64,000 nucleotides of DNA. It comes from JAGVSR01 sp963778225. GTDB taxonomy: Bacteria; Pseudomonadota; Alphaproteobacteria; Rhizobiales; Hyphomicrobiaceae. Numbering within the stretch: position 1 is the first letter of the stretch; each line of letters starts with the position of its first letter. Both the position numbers and the translations under genes were made by a program. Positions 45,806 to 57,220 of this stretch are shown piece after piece. The notes under the pieces were generated by a model. The model was not told the origin of the DNA. It did not search any database and was given only the letters and a program-made list of their open reading frames with translations. The stretch covers positions 186,001 to 250,000 of the forward strand of contig CAVZTR010000012.1 of NCBI GenBank assembly GCA_963778225.1. Reading direction: 5' to 3'.

Positions 45806-48750
45806 TGGGGCTTTCCGCTCTCGCGTTCCTCAATCCATGGCTGTTGACCGCGCTCGCCGCGCTGCCGCTGATCTATTGGCTGCTGCGGACTGTTCCGCCG
45901 CGGCCGCGCCAAATCGAGTTTCCGCCGACCCGCATCCTCGTCGGCATGGAGAACAAGGAAAAGACGCCGGCCAAAACGCCATGGTGGCTTCTGCTGATCC
46001 GTCTACTCGCGGCGGCACTGGTGATTTTTGCGCTGGCGGAGCCGGTCCTCAATCCGCAGGCGCAGTCGCCGATCAAGGGCAGCGGGCCCGTCGTCATCGC
46101 CGTCGACAACGGCTGGGCGTCGGCCGGCGAATGGGATCAGCGGCTGGCGATGGTGGAGCGGCTGATCGACGAGGCGGAAGGTGACAGCCGACCTGTGGCC
46201 GTTTTCGGGACGGCCGCGACGACGAAGGCGCCGGTCATCAAGTTGGAAGCGCCGGTTGATGCGCGCGCCACCGCGGCGGCCTTGCAACCGCAGCCGTTCG
46301 CGCCGGATCGCACTGGGCTTGTGGGCGCACTCACGACGGCGCTGCAAACGACCGGTGCGCAGTCCTCGAGCGTGGTGTGGCTGACCGATGGACTTGATCA
46401 CGACGGCAAGGGAGCTCAATTCGGAGAAGCTCTTGCCACGGCCGCAGGCGACGGCCGTTTCGCGGTGGTCGACGTGAAGGCCGGCAGCGAGCCGCTGGGA
46501 CTTTCGGCATCGGTGGGTGCTGACGGCAAGCTCGCTGCGAAAATCATTCGGGCCGGAGGCGGCGGCGCGCGCGCGGGCATCGTGCACGCCTACTCTGCGC
46601 GTGGACAAAGACTGGCCGAGACGCCGTTCAATCTCGCCATCGGGGAAACATCGGCGACAGCCTCGATCGAAATGCCGCTGGAACTGCGCAACCAGGTGAC
46701 GCGCCTCGAGATTGCCGGTACGCGGTCGGCGGGCAGCGTCAACCTGCTCGATCAGCGCTCGCAGTGGCAGCGCATCGGCCTCATCAGTGGCGAAGCGCAA
46801 GAGCAGGCGCAGCCGCTGCTTGCGCCGCTGTACTACATCCAGCGGGCGGTGCAGCCGTTCTCCGAACTCATCGTGCCGAAGGAGAAGAACCTCGTTTCCG
46901 GTACGAAGACCATTATCCAAGACCGCGCCAGCGTGTTGATGCTCGCCGATATCGGAACAATCTCGGGCGAAGCTGCCGAGCAGGTTACGAAATGGGTCGA
47001 GAAAGGCGGCGTCCTTGTGCGGTTCGCCGGTCCGCGATTGGAAAAAGGCGGCGACGATCTGCTTCCGGTCGGCTTGCGGGCCGGTGGACGATCACTCGGG
47101 GGTGCGCTGTCGTGGTCCACGCCGCAGCCGCTCGCGCCGTTCGACGAAGAGAGCCTGTTTTCCGGTCTCACAGTCCCTGCCGACGTGTCGGTGCGGCGGC
47201 AGGTTCTCGCCGACCCGGCGCTGCTGACACCTGAAGTGAAAGTCTGGGCGCGGCTCAACGACGGCACGCCTCTCGTCACCGCGACGCGCAAGGGCGATGG
47301 CTACCTGATCCTTTTCCACATCACTGCGAACTCCGACTGGTCGAACCTGCCCATGTCGGGGCTGTTCGTGGAGATGCTGCGGAGAATATCGGAATTGGGA
47401 ACGCTCACGGCAGCCCCTGCATCGAGTGAGGGAGGCACGACCACTGCCGATACGTCCTCTCCGCAGTCTGCCGCCGCGCCCGAGACCCTGGCTCCCATGC
47501 AGACGCTTGATGGATTTGGCTCACTCAAGCCGCCTCCGCCGACGGCGCAGCCATTGAAGCGATCGGACGCCGACAAAACGGTCGCAAGTCTCGATCATCC
47601 CCCTGGCTACTATGGCGCGGGCTCCGCACCGCGTGCGATCAATGTGGTGACACCGAAGACGTCGCTCACCGCACTTCCCGCTCCCCCAAACAGTGCGCAG
47701 CGGCTTGGCTATGATCAGGAAGGCACGACGCCCTTGAAACCCGCCTTGTTGCTGACAGCACTCGCGCTCCTGTTTGCCGATGTGGTCGCGGTGCTGCTGC
47801 TGATGGGCGGTCTCAGAGCGCTTCTGCGTCCTGCCGCCCAGGCCGCAGCTCTCGTCTTAGCGATCACCATTAGCGCACCGCAGCCCGCACGAGCGCAGGA
47901 TTTCGATCTGCCGAGCCGGTTCACCTTCCCGGGGCGGATACCCGCAGAGAAGCCTATCGTGACGGTGCCTTCAGAGGTATCGCCGGCGGATCGAGCTTCG
48001 GTGGAAGCGACGGCGAATGTGACGTTTGGCTACGTCGTCACCGGCGATCCGGCCGTCGATCAGGTGAGCAAACAAGGTCTTTCGGGTCTCATGAAGGTTT
48101 TGCGCGCTCGTACGGCCGTCGAACCGGGCGAGCCGCGCGGGGTCGATATCGTGCGCGACGAGATTGCGTTTTATCCCGTCCTCTACTGGCCGGTGCTCGA
48201 CAACGCCGAGCCTTTGCCGGAGGAGACGCTGGCCAAGATCGACGCCTACATGAAGCAAGGCGGGATGATCATTTTCGATACGCGTGATTATGGCAACGGG
48301 CTGCCGACAGGTATGGCCATGGCTGGGGAACGCGGGCCGGCGCTGCAGCGACTGATCGGGCGGCTCGATATTCCACGGCTGGAGCCGGTTCCGGAAGATC
48401 ACGTGCTGACAAAATCATTCTATCTGCTGCAGTCGTTTCCCGGCCGATGGGACGGCGGCCAACTATGGGTAGAGGCGCAGGATCGCAGTGAAGACGGCGC
48501 CGAGGGCGAAGAGCGCCGTGCGCGCCAGGCCGATGGCGTCTCGTCGATCATGATCACGCCGAATGATCTGGCATCCGCCTGGGCTCTCGATGACAAGGGC
48601 GTGCCCATCTACTCGGTGACGCCGGGCGGCGAGCGGCAGCGCGAAATGGCTTTGCGCACCGGGATCAACATCGTGATGCACGCGCTCACCGGCAATTACA
48701 AAGCCGATCAGGTGCACGTGCCGGCCCTTCTCGAACGGCTCGGGCAATGA
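45805..48750 (+). CDS. BatA/DUF4159 membrane protein of the MoxR operon
   Basis: A 981-residue membrane protein. The N-terminus has the BatA-like segment FLNPWLLTALAALPLIYWLL (about 9-28) and a second helix (60-78), then a large extracytoplasmic VWA-like part (90-640). Near 650-690 is a third membrane segment (LLLTALALLFADVVAVLLLM), then AAQAAALVLAITISAPQPAR, and the C-terminal DUF4159 domain (about 745-975; IAFYPVLYWPVLDNAEPLPE, GGMIIFDTRDYG). ATG 45805 overlaps the upstream stop; a TTG three bases earlier is less likely. Length is normal for this family. Function probably envelope-related (aerotolerance-type), unproven. Confidence 0.88.
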   Translation: MGLSALAFLNPWLLTALAALPLIYWLLRTVPPRPRQIEFPPTRILVGMENKEKTPAKTPWWLLLIRLLAAALVIFALAEPVLNPQAQSPIKGSGPVVIAVDNGWASAGEWDQRLAMVERLIDEAEGDSRPVAVFGTAATTKAPVIKLEAPVDARATAAALQPQPFAPDRTGLVGALTTALQTTGAQSSSVVWLTDGLDHDGKGAQFGEALATAAGDGRFAVVDVKAGSEPLGLSASVGADGKLAAKIIRAGGGGARAGIVHAYSARGQRLAETPFNLAIGETSATASIEMPLELRNQVTRLEIAGTRSAGSVNLLDQRSQWQRIGLISGEAQEQAQPLLAPLYYIQRAVQPFSELIVPKEKNLVSGTKTIIQDRASVLMLADIGTISGEAAEQVTKWVEKGGVLVRFAGPRLEKGGDDLLPVGLRAGGRSLGGALSWSTPQPLAPFDEESLFSGLTVPADVSVRRQVLADPALLTPEVKVWARLNDGTPLVTATRKGDGYLILFHITANSDWSNLPMSGLFVEMLRRISELGTLTAAPASSEGGTTTADTSSPQSAAAPETLAPMQTLDGFGSLKPPPPTAQPLKRSDADKTVASLDHPPGYYGAGSAPRAINVVTPKTSLTALPAPPNSAQRLGYDQEGTTPLKPALLLTALALLFADVVAVLLLMGGLRALLRPAAQAAALVLAITISAPQPARAQDFDLPSRFTFPGRIPAEKPIVTVPSEVSPADRASVEATANVTFGYVVTGDPAVDQVSKQGLSGLMKVLRARTAVEPGEPRGVDIVRDEIAFYPVLYWPVLDNAEPLPEETLAKIDAYMKQGGMIIFDTRDYGNGLPTGMAMAGERGPALQRLIGRLDIPRLEPVPEDHVLTKSFYLLQSFPGRWDGGQLWVEAQDRSEDGAEGEERRARQADGVSSIMITPNDLASAWALDDKGVPIYSVTPGGERQREMALRTGINIVMHALTGNYKADQVHVPALLERLGQ

Positions 48751-48760
48751 GGGCGCACCC

Positions 48761-50878
48761 ATGAACTGGTCGATCGATTTCGCGCCTCTCATTCCGGAAC
48801 CCTGGCTGTGGGCCGCGGCTGCTGTCGCGGCCGTTCTGTGCGTTCTTCTGCTGTTGCGCCGGAGCCGTGGTGCCGCCTTGCGAGCCTTGGCGCTCGCCGC
48901 CGTCATTGCAGCGCTCGCCAACCCCACGCTGCGCCAGGAAGATCGCGAGCGGCTGGCGAACATCGCGCTGGTCGTGATGGATGAGAGCACGAGCCAATCC
49001 ATCGACAAACGACCGGAACAAACAGCTGCCATCCGTGCGGAACTGGAAAAGAAGCTCGGCGCCATTCCTGATCTGGAAGTGAAATACGTCACAGCCGCGC
49101 GACCGAGCGAGACTGGGAGCCGGGGCACTAATCTATTCGGTGATCTCAATGTTGCCCTTGGCGACATTCCGCCGGATCGCGTCGCAGGCGTCATCCTTGT
49201 CACGGACGGTCAGGTTCACGATGTGCCGAAGAAGGCCGAGGCGCTTGGCTTCGACGCTCCCGTGCACACGCTTCTGACGGGGCGGCCGGATGAGTTCGAC
49301 CGGCGCATCGAAATCGTGAAGGCGCCCAAGTACGGTCTCGTCGGCCAGTCGCGCGACATCGAGATCCGTGCCGTCGAAACGGGGCGGAACTCCAAGTCTG
49401 CAGAACTCGTCACGTTGAAAATTCGGCGTGACGGAAAGCCTGATGAAACGCTCAGCGTCGAGATCGGCCGGCCGGTCACAATCCCCATGGATTTTCCGCA
49501 TGCGGGCACGAATATCCTCGAAGCCGAACTGGAGACAGCACCCGGAGAACTCACGCCCGTCAACAACAAGGCCGTGATCGCCGCCGAGGGTGTGCGCGAG
49601 AACTTGCGCGTGCTGCTGGTGTCAGGAGAACCGCACGCAGGTGAGCGGACATGGCGCAATCTCCTGAAATCGGACGCTTCCGTTGATCTGGTGCACTTCA
49701 CAATTCTGCGGCCGCCGGAGAAGCAGGACGGCACGCCCATCAACCAGCTGTCGCTGATCGCTTTTCCGACTCGGGAGTTGTTCTCGGAGAAGATCCGCGA
49801 TTTCGACTTGATCATCTTCGATCGTTACGAGCATCGCGGCATCCTGCAGCTCAGCTACTACGACAACATCGCCCGTTACGTGGAAAACAATGGCGGCGCG
49901 CTGTTGGTCGCAGCGGGCGACGATTACGCCGGAGCGACGACGCTCTACCGCACGCCGCTTGCACCCGTGCTGCCGGCGAAACCGACGGGACGCGTCTTCG
50001 AGGAGCCGTTCAAGGCCACCATCACGGCAGACGGCGCCAGACACCCTGTCACCCGCGGATTGCCGGGTGCGGGGATCGACGGCAAGCCGCCAACATGGGG
50101 CCGCTGGTTCCGGCAGGCGGAAGTGAAATCGGATCGCGGCACCACGATCATGTCGGGCGCGCAAGAAAGCCCCCTGCTGCTGCTTGAGAAGCGCGGCAAA
50201 GGGCGAGTGGCGCTGTTGACCTCGGACCACTCCTGGCTATGGGCGCGCGGTTTCGAGGGTGGCGGGCCGCATTCGGATCTGCTTCGGCGGCTGTCGCACT
50301 GGCTGATGAAAGAACCGGATCTGGAGGAAGAACGGCTTATCGCGTCTGCGAAGGGGCTGAAGATCACGCTCGAGCGTCACTCGATGGGCGAAACGGTTGC
50401 ACCGGCGCAACTCACGGCGGCGGACGGGACCGTATCTGACGTGAAGCTTGAAGCGGCGGGCCCCGGCATCTGGCGTGGCACTGCCGATGTGAAGTTGCCC
50501 GGTCTTTACAAGGCCGCCAGTGAAGGACCGGAGGGGCCGCTGACGGCCGTGGTGCACGCAGGAACTGAAGACCCTCGCGAGATGAGCGACGTCACCGCTT
50601 CGGACAAGGCGTTGCAGCCGCTGGCGTCACAGACAGGGGGCGGCGTGTTCTGGACGGGTTCGGCAGCGACGGCGGCCGACGGCTCGGCGGTGGACGTGCC
50701 GCGGATCAGCATGCTCGCAACTGCGAAAGTGTTTTCCGGCTCAGGGTGGATGGCGCTCAAAGACCGAGAAGCCTACCTGACCCGTGGGGTGAAGATTTTC
50801 CCCTTGTTTACCGGGCTGTTGGCGCTCGCCGCCCTCCTGGCGTTGCTCACCGTCGCCTGGTGGCGCGAGGGACGTTAA
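48761..50878 (+). CDS. membrane protein with VWA/glutamine-amidotransferase-like fold, MoxR operon
   Basis: A 705-residue protein with two N-terminal membrane segments (WLWAAAAVAAVLCVLLLL near 14-31 and ALALAAVIAALANP near 41-54) and one at the C-terminus (LFTGLLALAALLALLTVAWW). Between them lie a VWA-like domain (ALVVMDESTSQS, DVAGVILVTDGQVHD) and a class I amidotransferase-like domain (LRVLLVSGEPHAGERTWRNL, GGALLVAAGDDYAG). The amidotransferase nucleophile Cys is absent, so that domain is probably non-catalytic. It follows the previous gene by ten bases and closes the operon. Confidence 0.85.
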   Translation: MNWSIDFAPLIPEPWLWAAAAVAAVLCVLLLLRRSRGAALRALALAAVIAALANPTLRQEDRERLANIALVVMDESTSQSIDKRPEQTAAIRAELEKKLGAIPDLEVKYVTAARPSETGSRGTNLFGDLNVALGDIPPDRVAGVILVTDGQVHDVPKKAEALGFDAPVHTLLTGRPDEFDRRIEIVKAPKYGLVGQSRDIEIRAVETGRNSKSAELVTLKIRRDGKPDETLSVEIGRPVTIPMDFPHAGTNILEAELETAPGELTPVNNKAVIAAEGVRENLRVLLVSGEPHAGERTWRNLLKSDASVDLVHFTILRPPEKQDGTPINQLSLIAFPTRELFSEKIRDFDLIIFDRYEHRGILQLSYYDNIARYVENNGGALLVAAGDDYAGATTLYRTPLAPVLPAKPTGRVFEEPFKATITADGARHPVTRGLPGAGIDGKPPTWGRWFRQAEVKSDRGTTIMSGAQESPLLLLEKRGKGRVALLTSDHSWLWARGFEGGGPHSDLLRRLSHWLMKEPDLEEERLIASAKGLKITLERHSMGETVAPAQLTAADGTVSDVKLEAAGPGIWRGTADVKLPGLYKAASEGPEGPLTAVVHAGTEDPREMSDVTASDKALQPLASQTGGGVFWTGSAATAADGSAVDVPRISMLATAKVFSGSGWMALKDREAYLTRGVKIFPLFTGLLALAALLALLTVAWWREGR

Positions 50879-50983
50879 ACCAAATATGGCTAGAAAAAGA
50901 GCAACAGGGTTCGCCATTAAGTACGATGGCGCAACGCCCACGCACGTTATTCACTGGCGAGTACAAGGTTTTTACGTTTAGAC

Positions 50984-51006
50984 TTGCAGAATCTTCTGCG
51001 CTGCAA
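50984..51006. promoter_or_regulatory. candidate operator upstream of phaZ
   Basis: Perfect inverted repeat GCAGAA-tc-TTCTGC (50986-50999) nested in a wider TTGCAG (50984-50989) / CTGCAA (51001-51006) pair. It lies 71 bases before the phaZ start. Regulators such as PhaR bind TGCA-rich palindromes; this assignment is speculative. Confidence 0.35.
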
Positions 51007-51076
51007 AAAATGTCGGCATTGTGCCATGCGGCAACGCAACGCACGACAGGCGCAGACAAGAGGCTGGGGGCCAGGA

Positions 51077-52414
51077 ATGCACTATTACGCTTACGAGCTA
51101 GCGCACGCCATCGTTCGCCCGCTCCGCTTCGGAGCCGAGGCGCTAAAGTACAGCGTTGAAAATCCTTTCAATCCATTCTCCGCGACGCCGATGAACCGCT
51201 CAATAGCGGCCGCATGTGAAGTTTTTGAGAACGTTACGCGACGCTACGGCAAACCCCACTTCGGCCTCAAGGAAACACGGATCAACGGCGTCGGCGTGCC
51301 CGTGAGCGAGGAGATCGTCGCAGTCAAGCCGTTCTGCAACCTCATCCATTTCAAGCGCCATTTCCCGGAAGGCGCACCGGAGATCAACGATCCCAAGGTG
51401 CTGATCGTTGCTCCGATGTCGGGGCATTACGCGACGCTGCTGCGTGGAACGGTGGCGGCCATGCTGCCCGAACACGAGGTTTACATCACCGATTGGGCGG
51501 ATGCCCGCGAGGTGCCGATCTTCGAAGGGCGCTTCGATCTCAACAGCTTCATCGATTACCTGATCGAGTTCATCCACACGCTTGGGTCCCAAACCCACGT
51601 CATCGCGGTCTGCCAGCCGGCCGTTCCGGCTCTTGCAGCCACCGCTGTCATGGCCGACAACGACGACCCGATGCAGCCTGCGTCGCTGACGCTCATGGGT
51701 GGGCCGATCGACACGCGCCGCAATCCGACGGGCGTCAACGAACTGGCGCAGGCCAAGTCCATCGGCTGGTTCGAGAACAACGTCATCTCGTTCGTGCCGC
51801 CGCCGCACGCGGGCGCCATGCGGCGCGTGTATCCGGGCTTCATGCAGCTGACCGGGTTCATGACGATGAACCTCGAGCGGCACATGAATGCGCACGTGGA
51901 TCTCTTCAACAATCTCGTTCAGGGCGATTGCGACAGCGTCAAGGGGCACCAGGATTTCTACGAGGAATACCTGGCTGTTATGGACCTGACGGCGGAATTC
52001 TACCTGCAGACGGTGCAGACCGTGTTCCAGGAGCATCTGCTGCCGGACGGGCGGATGATGCATCGCGGCCAGCGGGTGGATTGTTCCAAGATCCGGAATA
52101 CGGCGATCATCACCATCGAAGGCGAACGGGACGACATCTGCGGTCTCGGCCAGACAGAGGCGGCGCAGCTTCTGTGCACCAATGTGCCGGACGACGAACG
52201 CTTCCATTACGTGCAGCCTGGCGTCGGTCACTACGGCGTCTTCAACGGAACGCGGTGGCGTACGGAAATCCAACCGCGTCTGCGCCAGATGATCCGATCG
52301 GTGGAGCGCAAGCGCCGCGTAGGGACTGCCGTTGAGGTGAGACCGTACATCGGCGGCTGGCCGCTGACGCCCGACCGCCCGGCGAACGTGCTTCTCAACG
52401 GCGCAGCCGACTGA
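51077..52414 (+). CDS. phaZ: intracellular polyhydroxyalkanoate depolymerase
   Basis: A 445-residue intracellular PHA depolymerase that hydrolyses stored polyhydroxybutyrate to hydroxybutyrate oligomers. It shows the family start MHYYAYELAHAIVRPLRF, VAPMSGHYATLLRGTVAAMLP and the lipase-box variant with nucleophile Cys179 in AVCQPAVPALAA (Cys replaces Ser in this family). The catalytic His is likely in PGVGHYGVFNGTRWR near the C-terminus. ATG 51077 has AGGA immediately upstream and GGGGG further back. An operator-like palindrome sits at 50984. PHA synthase genes are not in the window. Confidence 0.93.
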   Translation: MHYYAYELAHAIVRPLRFGAEALKYSVENPFNPFSATPMNRSIAAACEVFENVTRRYGKPHFGLKETRINGVGVPVSEEIVAVKPFCNLIHFKRHFPEGAPEINDPKVLIVAPMSGHYATLLRGTVAAMLPEHEVYITDWADAREVPIFEGRFDLNSFIDYLIEFIHTLGSQTHVIAVCQPAVPALAATAVMADNDDPMQPASLTLMGGPIDTRRNPTGVNELAQAKSIGWFENNVISFVPPPHAGAMRRVYPGFMQLTGFMTMNLERHMNAHVDLFNNLVQGDCDSVKGHQDFYEEYLAVMDLTAEFYLQTVQTVFQEHLLPDGRMMHRGQRVDCSKIRNTAIITIEGERDDICGLGQTEAAQLLCTNVPDDERFHYVQPGVGHYGVFNGTRWRTEIQPRLRQMIRSVERKRRVGTAVEVRPYIGGWPLTPDRPANVLLNGAAD

Positions 52415-52576
52415 CCGCGATTCTTTCGCCTTCCGTATAGGACATATCCCCGGCTGCATTGCGGTGCAGGGTTCGAGACGGCGCGCGACTCGCGCTATCA
52501 CCGACGAAACGTGGGTGATTTTCGCGCGGCGCTCCTGCCGGTGACCATCGCCCGCCATCTTCGTGGGAATTCGGCG

Positions 52577-54178
52577 ATGTCATTGCTCTTCACCATCGTC
52601 TACGCGGCGCACGCGAACGGCACGCATCACAAATTGGCGCTGGATGCCTTGCGGTATCTGCCGCGCGGCGACGCAGAGCCTTGGCGGCGTGTATTCTTGA
52701 AATATGCCGACGTGTACATGACCGGCTCGAAGGCCCCGGACGACGAGTTCAAGGATTTCAAGAATCATGTGCTGCACGTGCGCGACAGCTATTGGGGCGG
52801 CGCGCCGGAAAAGGCCGCCAACTGGTACGGGCATCTGGTCGAGGCTCTGAGAGAAAAAGATTTCGAGCGAGCGGTCTACGCAGCCGGAGTGCTGAGCCAC
52901 TACTACACCGACCCGATTCACCCCTTCCACACCGCGCAGTCGGATGCGGAAAGCAGTGTGCATCGGGCGGTAGAGTGGAGCATCAACCGCTCGTATGACG
53001 GGTTGCGTGCCGAGGGCGAGACGAAGCATCACGATGAGGCGCCGGCGCTGCCTGTTGGTGATGACTGGCTGCGCGCGCATGTGATCGCCGGTGCCGAGCG
53101 TTCGAACCCGCATTATGAAACACTCATTACGCACTACGATTTCAAGACCGGTGTGCGGGAACCGACCGCGGGTCTGAACCCGATCGCGCGCGACGCGGTC
53201 TCTGCTCTTCTCATTTACGCGGCCAAAGGGTTCGCCCTCGTGCTCGACCGAGCCATCACGGAAGCCGCCGTAGAGCCACCTGAAGTTTCGCTCACGGCCG
53301 AGACGGTCCTGGCGACACTGAAAATGCCTGCCAAGTGGATCACGAAGAAAATCGCGGATGCCGAAGTGCGGCGGCAGGTGCAGGCGATGTACGACGAGTT
53401 GATGGCCACGGGCCGGGTGGAGGCGACGCTGCCGGAGGACGACCGCGTCGTACGCAACCTCTACCAAAAAGAGGTCCTTGAGCCGCGCGCAAAAGCGATG
53501 GCGGCGGAACGGGCGAAGCGTCTTGCACCAGCCGCTGCCGTCGCGAAGACGTCGCGCGCACCTTCCAGCGCGAAGCCTGCTGCCGTTGCGGGTGCGCACA
53601 ACAGTGCTGCCGTCGCGCCTGCGCATAACCAGCCGGTGCCGCCTCTGCAGGTGCTGGAGGCTAAAGCAAAGAACCTGCCGCAGTCGGTTCCCCTTAGTGC
53701 AGGGTCGAGCGCTTCTAACCGCGACGAGCTTTCGCGTCTCAACACCGTGCCCCGCTGCTATCTGGCTGAAAGCGATGATCTCGAGCGGGCGCCTTCAATC
53801 GGTCCGAAGCTGGCGGAGCGTCTGGCGCTCGGCGGCATTGTGAGCGTGAAAGATTTCATCGATGCGGAGCCGGACGCGGTCGTCTCGCTGCTCGGAGAAG
53901 GCCGCTTCGACGCCGAGACGGTCGAGCGATGGAAGACGGAGGCGCGGCTCGTTTTGCGCGTGCCGGGTTTGCGCGGCACACATGCGCAGTTGCTCGCCGG
54001 TGCGGGATATGACACGCCGGAAAAACTCGCCGATGCCGATCCTGTCGCCTTGTCGGCCGCCGTTCTCGCATTCGCGACGACGCCTGCGGGTGCTCGCATT
54101 TTGCGCAACGGTGACACGCCCGATATCGAGGCAGTCACGCGTTGGGTGCAAGGCGCACAGCAGGCACTCGCGGCCTAG
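52577..54178 (+). CDS. zinc-dependent phospholipase C-like domain fused to an HhH/DUF4332 domain
   Basis: A 533-residue protein in two parts. Residues 1-280 resemble zinc-dependent phospholipase C: AHANGTHHKLALDALRYLP, FERAVYAAGVLSHYYTDPIHPFHTA (a metal-binding HYYTDxxHP block) and AERSNPHYE. After a Pro/Ala-rich linker, the C-terminal region (about 390-530) is helix-hairpin-helix/DUF4332-like, LERAPSIGPKLAERLALGGIVSVKDF and VPGLRGTHAQLLAGAGYDTPEKLADAD, usually DNA- or protein-binding. No signal peptide is clear: the N-terminus is MSLLFTIVYAAHA. ATG 52577 was preferred to a GTG at 52511. Function unknown. Confidence 0.75.
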   Translation: MSLLFTIVYAAHANGTHHKLALDALRYLPRGDAEPWRRVFLKYADVYMTGSKAPDDEFKDFKNHVLHVRDSYWGGAPEKAANWYGHLVEALREKDFERAVYAAGVLSHYYTDPIHPFHTAQSDAESSVHRAVEWSINRSYDGLRAEGETKHHDEAPALPVGDDWLRAHVIAGAERSNPHYETLITHYDFKTGVREPTAGLNPIARDAVSALLIYAAKGFALVLDRAITEAAVEPPEVSLTAETVLATLKMPAKWITKKIADAEVRRQVQAMYDELMATGRVEATLPEDDRVVRNLYQKEVLEPRAKAMAAERAKRLAPAAAVAKTSRAPSSAKPAAVAGAHNSAAVAPAHNQPVPPLQVLEAKAKNLPQSVPLSAGSSASNRDELSRLNTVPRCYLAESDDLERAPSIGPKLAERLALGGIVSVKDFIDAEPDAVVSLLGEGRFDAETVERWKTEARLVLRVPGLRGTHAQLLAGAGYDTPEKLADADPVALSAAVLAFATTPAGARILRNGDTPDIEAVTRWVQGAQQALAA

Positions 54179-54375
54179 CGCCTTCCAAAGACCTTCGCAA
54201 ACGGGGCCTAATGGCCACACCGTCTTACTTGTTCACACCCCTATCCAGATTTCGCCCAACTCTGTCCGCAGTGCGCCTGTTGGTATGCCGTGACGGCGGG
54301 CGCATCGCGTCCGGCCACTCGGCAGCGGGGGCTCCGATGTTTGCGTTCGCTAATGACTGAGATTGTGAGGGCGAA

Positions 54376-54969
54376 ATGATGATGACGATGGACCCGGTGC
54401 GAGAGCGGATACTTTCTCACAGCCTAGGCTTGGTCAGCGTGCGCGGACTGTCCGCGTTGTCGATTGGAGATCTGGCGCGTGATCTGGAATTGTCGCGCAG
54501 TGGATTGCTGTCGCATTTCGCCGACAAGGAAGCATTGCAGTTCGGCGTCATCGAGAAAGCAGCAGCGCTATTCGTTCACGACGTCGTCGAGGCCGGCATG
54601 GTTGCGGGCACGGGAGAAAAGCGGCTCAGGGCGCTTTTCGCACGCTGGCTTTCCTGGTCGCGGGGTCCGCGGCTGAAAGGCGGTTGTCCGTTCGTGCACG
54701 CGAGTGCGGAAAGCGACGCGCTGCCACCCGGGGTGCGCACCAAGCTTGAAGAGTTCATGAGCGGCTGGTCTGAAACGTTGAAGGCGGCCATCGAAGACGC
54801 GAAGGTTGCCGAGGAATTCGCGTCCGGTCTGGATGGGGACCAACTGGTCTTTGAGCTCTATGGCCTCTATCTCAGCCATCATTTTTGGCACTGGTCGATG
54901 AAAGACCGACGCGCGCAAGAGCGTACCATGCGCGCTTTCGAGCGGCTGCTGCTTGCCAGCCGCGCCTGA
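54376..54969 (+). CDS. TetR/AcrR family transcriptional regulator
   Basis: A 197-residue regulator. The N-terminal HTH reads RILSHSLGLVSVRGLSALSIGDLARDLELSRSGLLSHFADKEAL (split over about 10-53), the TetR signature with recognition helix SRSGLLSHF. The C-terminal ligand domain ends in LYGLYLSHHFWHWSM. ATG 54376 is preceded by GAGGG. It is monocistronic upstream of the thiC riboswitch and 200 bases after the phospholipase gene. No operator was assigned and the target is unknown. Confidence 0.88.
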   Translation: MMMTMDPVRERILSHSLGLVSVRGLSALSIGDLARDLELSRSGLLSHFADKEALQFGVIEKAAALFVHDVVEAGMVAGTGEKRLRALFARWLSWSRGPRLKGGCPFVHASAESDALPPGVRTKLEEFMSGWSETLKAAIEDAKVAEEFASGLDGDQLVFELYGLYLSHHFWHWSMKDRRAQERTMRAFERLLLASRA

Positions 54970-55017
54970 TCGATACCGGGTTGCGCCGGGGCGCTCGTCG
55001 GGGCAAAATGCATCTTG

Positions 55018-55107
55018 TTCCGAGGGGCGCCGGTCGTCCGGCTGAGATTGCGCAATCGAGCGCGAGCACCCTTCGAACCTGATCCGGGTCATGCCGGCGA
55101 AGGGACG
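55018..55107 (+). promoter_or_regulatory. TPP riboswitch (THI element) of thiC
   Basis: The conserved THI-box elements are all present in order: GAGGGGCGCCGG (55022-55033), CCGGCTGAGAT, then ACCCTTCGAACCTGATCCGG (55068-55087) and GTCATGCCGGCGAAGGGA (55088-55105). It sits about 90 bases upstream of the thiC start (55199), so thiamine pyrophosphate should repress thiC by hiding its ribosome site or by early termination. Confidence 0.93.
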
Positions 55108-55198
55108 GACGCATTGCTTGGCAACCATGCCGGGCCTCTCTCCTTTCATTCGGCGTGATGAATTGAAGCGCTGCGCTTTGTGCGCACGGGAGAGCCCC

Positions 55199-57046
<1,848 letters not shown>

Positions 57047-57220
57047 CGTCGTTTGGCGCGGCGCGATGACCTTGGCACTGACGCAGCGGCACCACACCGA
57101 AAAACAATCCGCACTATGCCAACTCCGCCATATTGGCGACTTCGCGTCAGGCGCATAACACTGCTGTGACGGTCGCAGACGCGGCCAATTCTGGCGCTTG
57201 CTCCCTGGCCCATCGCACCC

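Noticed and set aside
51200..52558. Long minus-strand frame opposite the PHA depolymerase
   Set aside because: Same reason: Val/His/Arg-rich antisense sequence over a complete known gene.
55091..55198. Upstream start for thiC at 55091
   Set aside because: It lies within the TPP riboswitch and would add 36 residues absent from ThiC; ATG 55199 has a ribosome site.
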